A DNA stretch of 12,644 nt from Rhodobacteraceae bacterium UBA6273 (GTDB taxonomy: Bacteria; Pseudomonadota; Alphaproteobacteria; Rhodobacterales; Rhodobacteraceae), in assembly GCA_002440625.1 (NCBI GenBank), contig DJUV01000253.1, positions 1 through 12,644 of the forward strand, written 5' to 3'. The translations under genes and the position numbers were made by a program. Shown here one piece after another: positions 11,551 through 12,644 of the stretch. Each line of letters starts with the position of its first letter. The first letter of the stretch is position 1. Under the pieces are notes generated by a model. The model ran no database searches. It saw only the letters and a list, made by a program, of their open reading frames with translations, and was not told the origin of the DNA.

Positions 11551-12644
11551 TCACTCCGCCGCCGGCAGGATGCGCCGGGCCCGTTCGGCAAGTTCGGTAT
11601 AGTCTTCCTGCCACTCGCTCGGCCCGTTCGAGAGGCCGACCTGCACCGCCGTCACCTTGTATTCCGGGCAGTTCGTGGCCCAGTCGGAATAGTCGGTGGT
11701 GATGACGTTGGCCTGCGTTTCGGGGTGGTGGAAGGTGGTGTAGACCACGCCGGGGCTGACCCTGTCGGTCAGTTCGGCCCGAAGCGTGGTTTCCCCCGAA
11801 CGCGAACCGAGTCGAACCCAGTCACCGTCCTTGATGCCACGCACCTCGGCATCATGCGGATGGATCTCCAGCATGTCCTGGTCGTGCCAGACAAGGTTCT
11901 CCGTCCGCCGCGTCTGCGCGCCGACGTTGTACTGGCTGAGGATGCGCCCCGTGGTCAGCAGAAGCGGGAAGCGCGGGCCGGTCTTTTCGTCGGTCGGCAC
12001 ATATTCGGTGTTCATGAAGTGGCCCTTGCCACGCACGAAGCCGTTGATGTGCATGATCGGCGTGCCTTCCGGCGCCTTTTCGTTGCAGGGCCACTGCACC
12101 GATCCCAGCTCGTCGAGCTTGGCGAAAGAGACCCCCGCGAAGGACGGGGTCGTCGCCGCGATTTCATCCATGATCTGGCTCGGATGGGTGTAGGTCCAGT
12201 TGCCGCCCATCGCATTGGCCAGCATCTGGGTGATTTCCCAGTCGGCATAGCCCTGCTTCGGCGCCATCACCTTGCGCACCATGTTGATCCGGCGCTCGGC
12301 GTTGGTGAAGGTGCCGTCCTTTTCAAGGAAGGACGAGCCCGGCAGGAAGACATGGGCGTAATGCGCCGTCTCGTTCAGGAAGAGGTCGTGGACGATGACG
12401 CATTCCATCGCCGCAAGACCGGCCGAGACATGCTTGGTGTCGGGGTCAGACTGCAGGATGTCCTCGCCCTGGCAATAGAGGCCCTTGAACGAGCCATCGA
12501 CGGCGGCGTCGAGCATGTTCGGAATGCGCAGGCCGGGTTCGTTGGAAATCGTGACGCCCCAGAGCTTTTCGTAGATCGCCCGCACCTCGTCGCCATGGAC
12601 ATGCCGGTAGCCCGGCAGTTCATGCGGGAACGAGCCCATGTCGC
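11551..12644 (-). CDS. fdsA: Formate dehydrogenase alpha subunit, C-terminal part
   Basis: The frame runs open to the window edge, so this is the last 363 residues of a protein usually around 950. The codon before the first internal Met is Asp (DMGSFPHELPG), showing the ATG at 12639 is not a start. It belongs to the molybdopterin oxidoreductases: GLYCQGEDILQSDPDTKHV, ECVIVHDLFLNETAHYAHVFLPGSSFLEKDGTFTNAERR, then the molybdopterin-dinucleotide-binding domain from about residue 222 (PLLLTTGRILSQYNVGAQTRRT, DMLEIHPHDAEVRGIKDGDWVRLGSRSGE, TTFHHPETQANVITTDYSDWATNCPEYKVTAV). This subunit oxidises formate to CO2 with electrons passing to NAD through the FdsB/FdsG subunits. The active-site Cys or Sec and the iron-sulfur clusters lie outside the window. 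The downstream fdhD-fdsD order supports fdsA rather than a membrane-bound type. Confidence 0.95.
   Translation of the reverse strand, partial: DMGSFPHELPGYRHVHGDEVRAIYEKLWGVTISNEPGLRIPNMLDAAVDGSFKGLYCQGEDILQSDPDTKHVSAGLAAMECVIVHDLFLNETAHYAHVFLPGSSFLEKDGTFTNAERRINMVRKVMAPKQGYADWEITQMLANAMGGNWTYTHPSQIMDEIAATTPSFAGVSFAKLDELGSVQWPCNEKAPEGTPIMHINGFVRGKGHFMNTEYVPTDEKTGPRFPLLLTTGRILSQYNVGAQTRRTENLVWHDQDMLEIHPHDAEVRGIKDGDWVRLGSRSGETTLRAELTDRVSPGVVYTTFHHPETQANVITTDYSDWATNCPEYKVTAVQVGLSNGPSEWQEDYTELAERARRILPAAE

Noticed and set aside
10376..11602. Plus-strand open frame (408 codons) antisense to fdhD and fdsD
   Set aside because: Composition is Ala/Arg/Ser/Pro-rich and motif-free, and it lies opposite well-recognised fds genes.

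Overview
The window is GC-rich (roughly two-thirds G+C by eye). Its gene content points to an alphaproteobacterium of the Rhodobacterales (Rhodobacter/Paracoccus relatives): an fdsGBACD-type soluble formate dehydrogenase operon end, a DUF2332-DUF2237 pair behind pth, a Tat-type exported PepSY protein next to a membrane-tethered LuxR-type regulator, and an Ala/Pro-rich envelope protein with a LytR_C-like end. This placement is inferred from gene families and order; no rRNA or tRNA is present to confirm it.

Layout. Plus strand, 1-2661: the 3' two-thirds of trpB, a regulatory-looking intergenic stretch with two perfect dyads, a 108-residue unknown protein, a secreted PepSY protein and a membrane-anchored HTH regulator. 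Minus strand, 10182-2654: a long co-directional run. Its upstream part (10182-4813) encodes a single-pass envelope protein with a LytR_C-like domain, a small exported protein, a GT4-like glycosyltransferase, a double-length GT-B glycosyltransferase and a small unknown protein. Its downstream part (4748-2654), behind its own candidate promoter, encodes peptidyl-tRNA hydrolase, a DUF2332 protein and a DUF2237 protein in an overlapping chain. A 338-base gene-free stretch separates this run from the end of the fds operon (12644-10521, minus strand): the C-terminal part of the formate dehydrogenase alpha subunit, FdhD/FdsC and FdsD.

How the genes fit together. The fds genes encode the catalytic subunit of NAD-linked, molybdenum-dependent formate oxidation, its sulfurtransferase/chaperone and the small delta subunit. 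The glycosyltransferase block is tightly packed, with ATGA overlaps, and probably builds or modifies a surface glycan or other glycoconjugate. Its product is unknown, and the neighbouring membrane and exported proteins suggest envelope work. The PepSY/HTH pair may form a small transmembrane sensing module. No mobile element, CRISPR array, tRNA or rRNA was seen. The least explained parts are the glycosyltransferase block, the PepSY-HTH pair, the dyad-rich region upstream of the 108-residue gene, and the two DUF genes coupled to pth.
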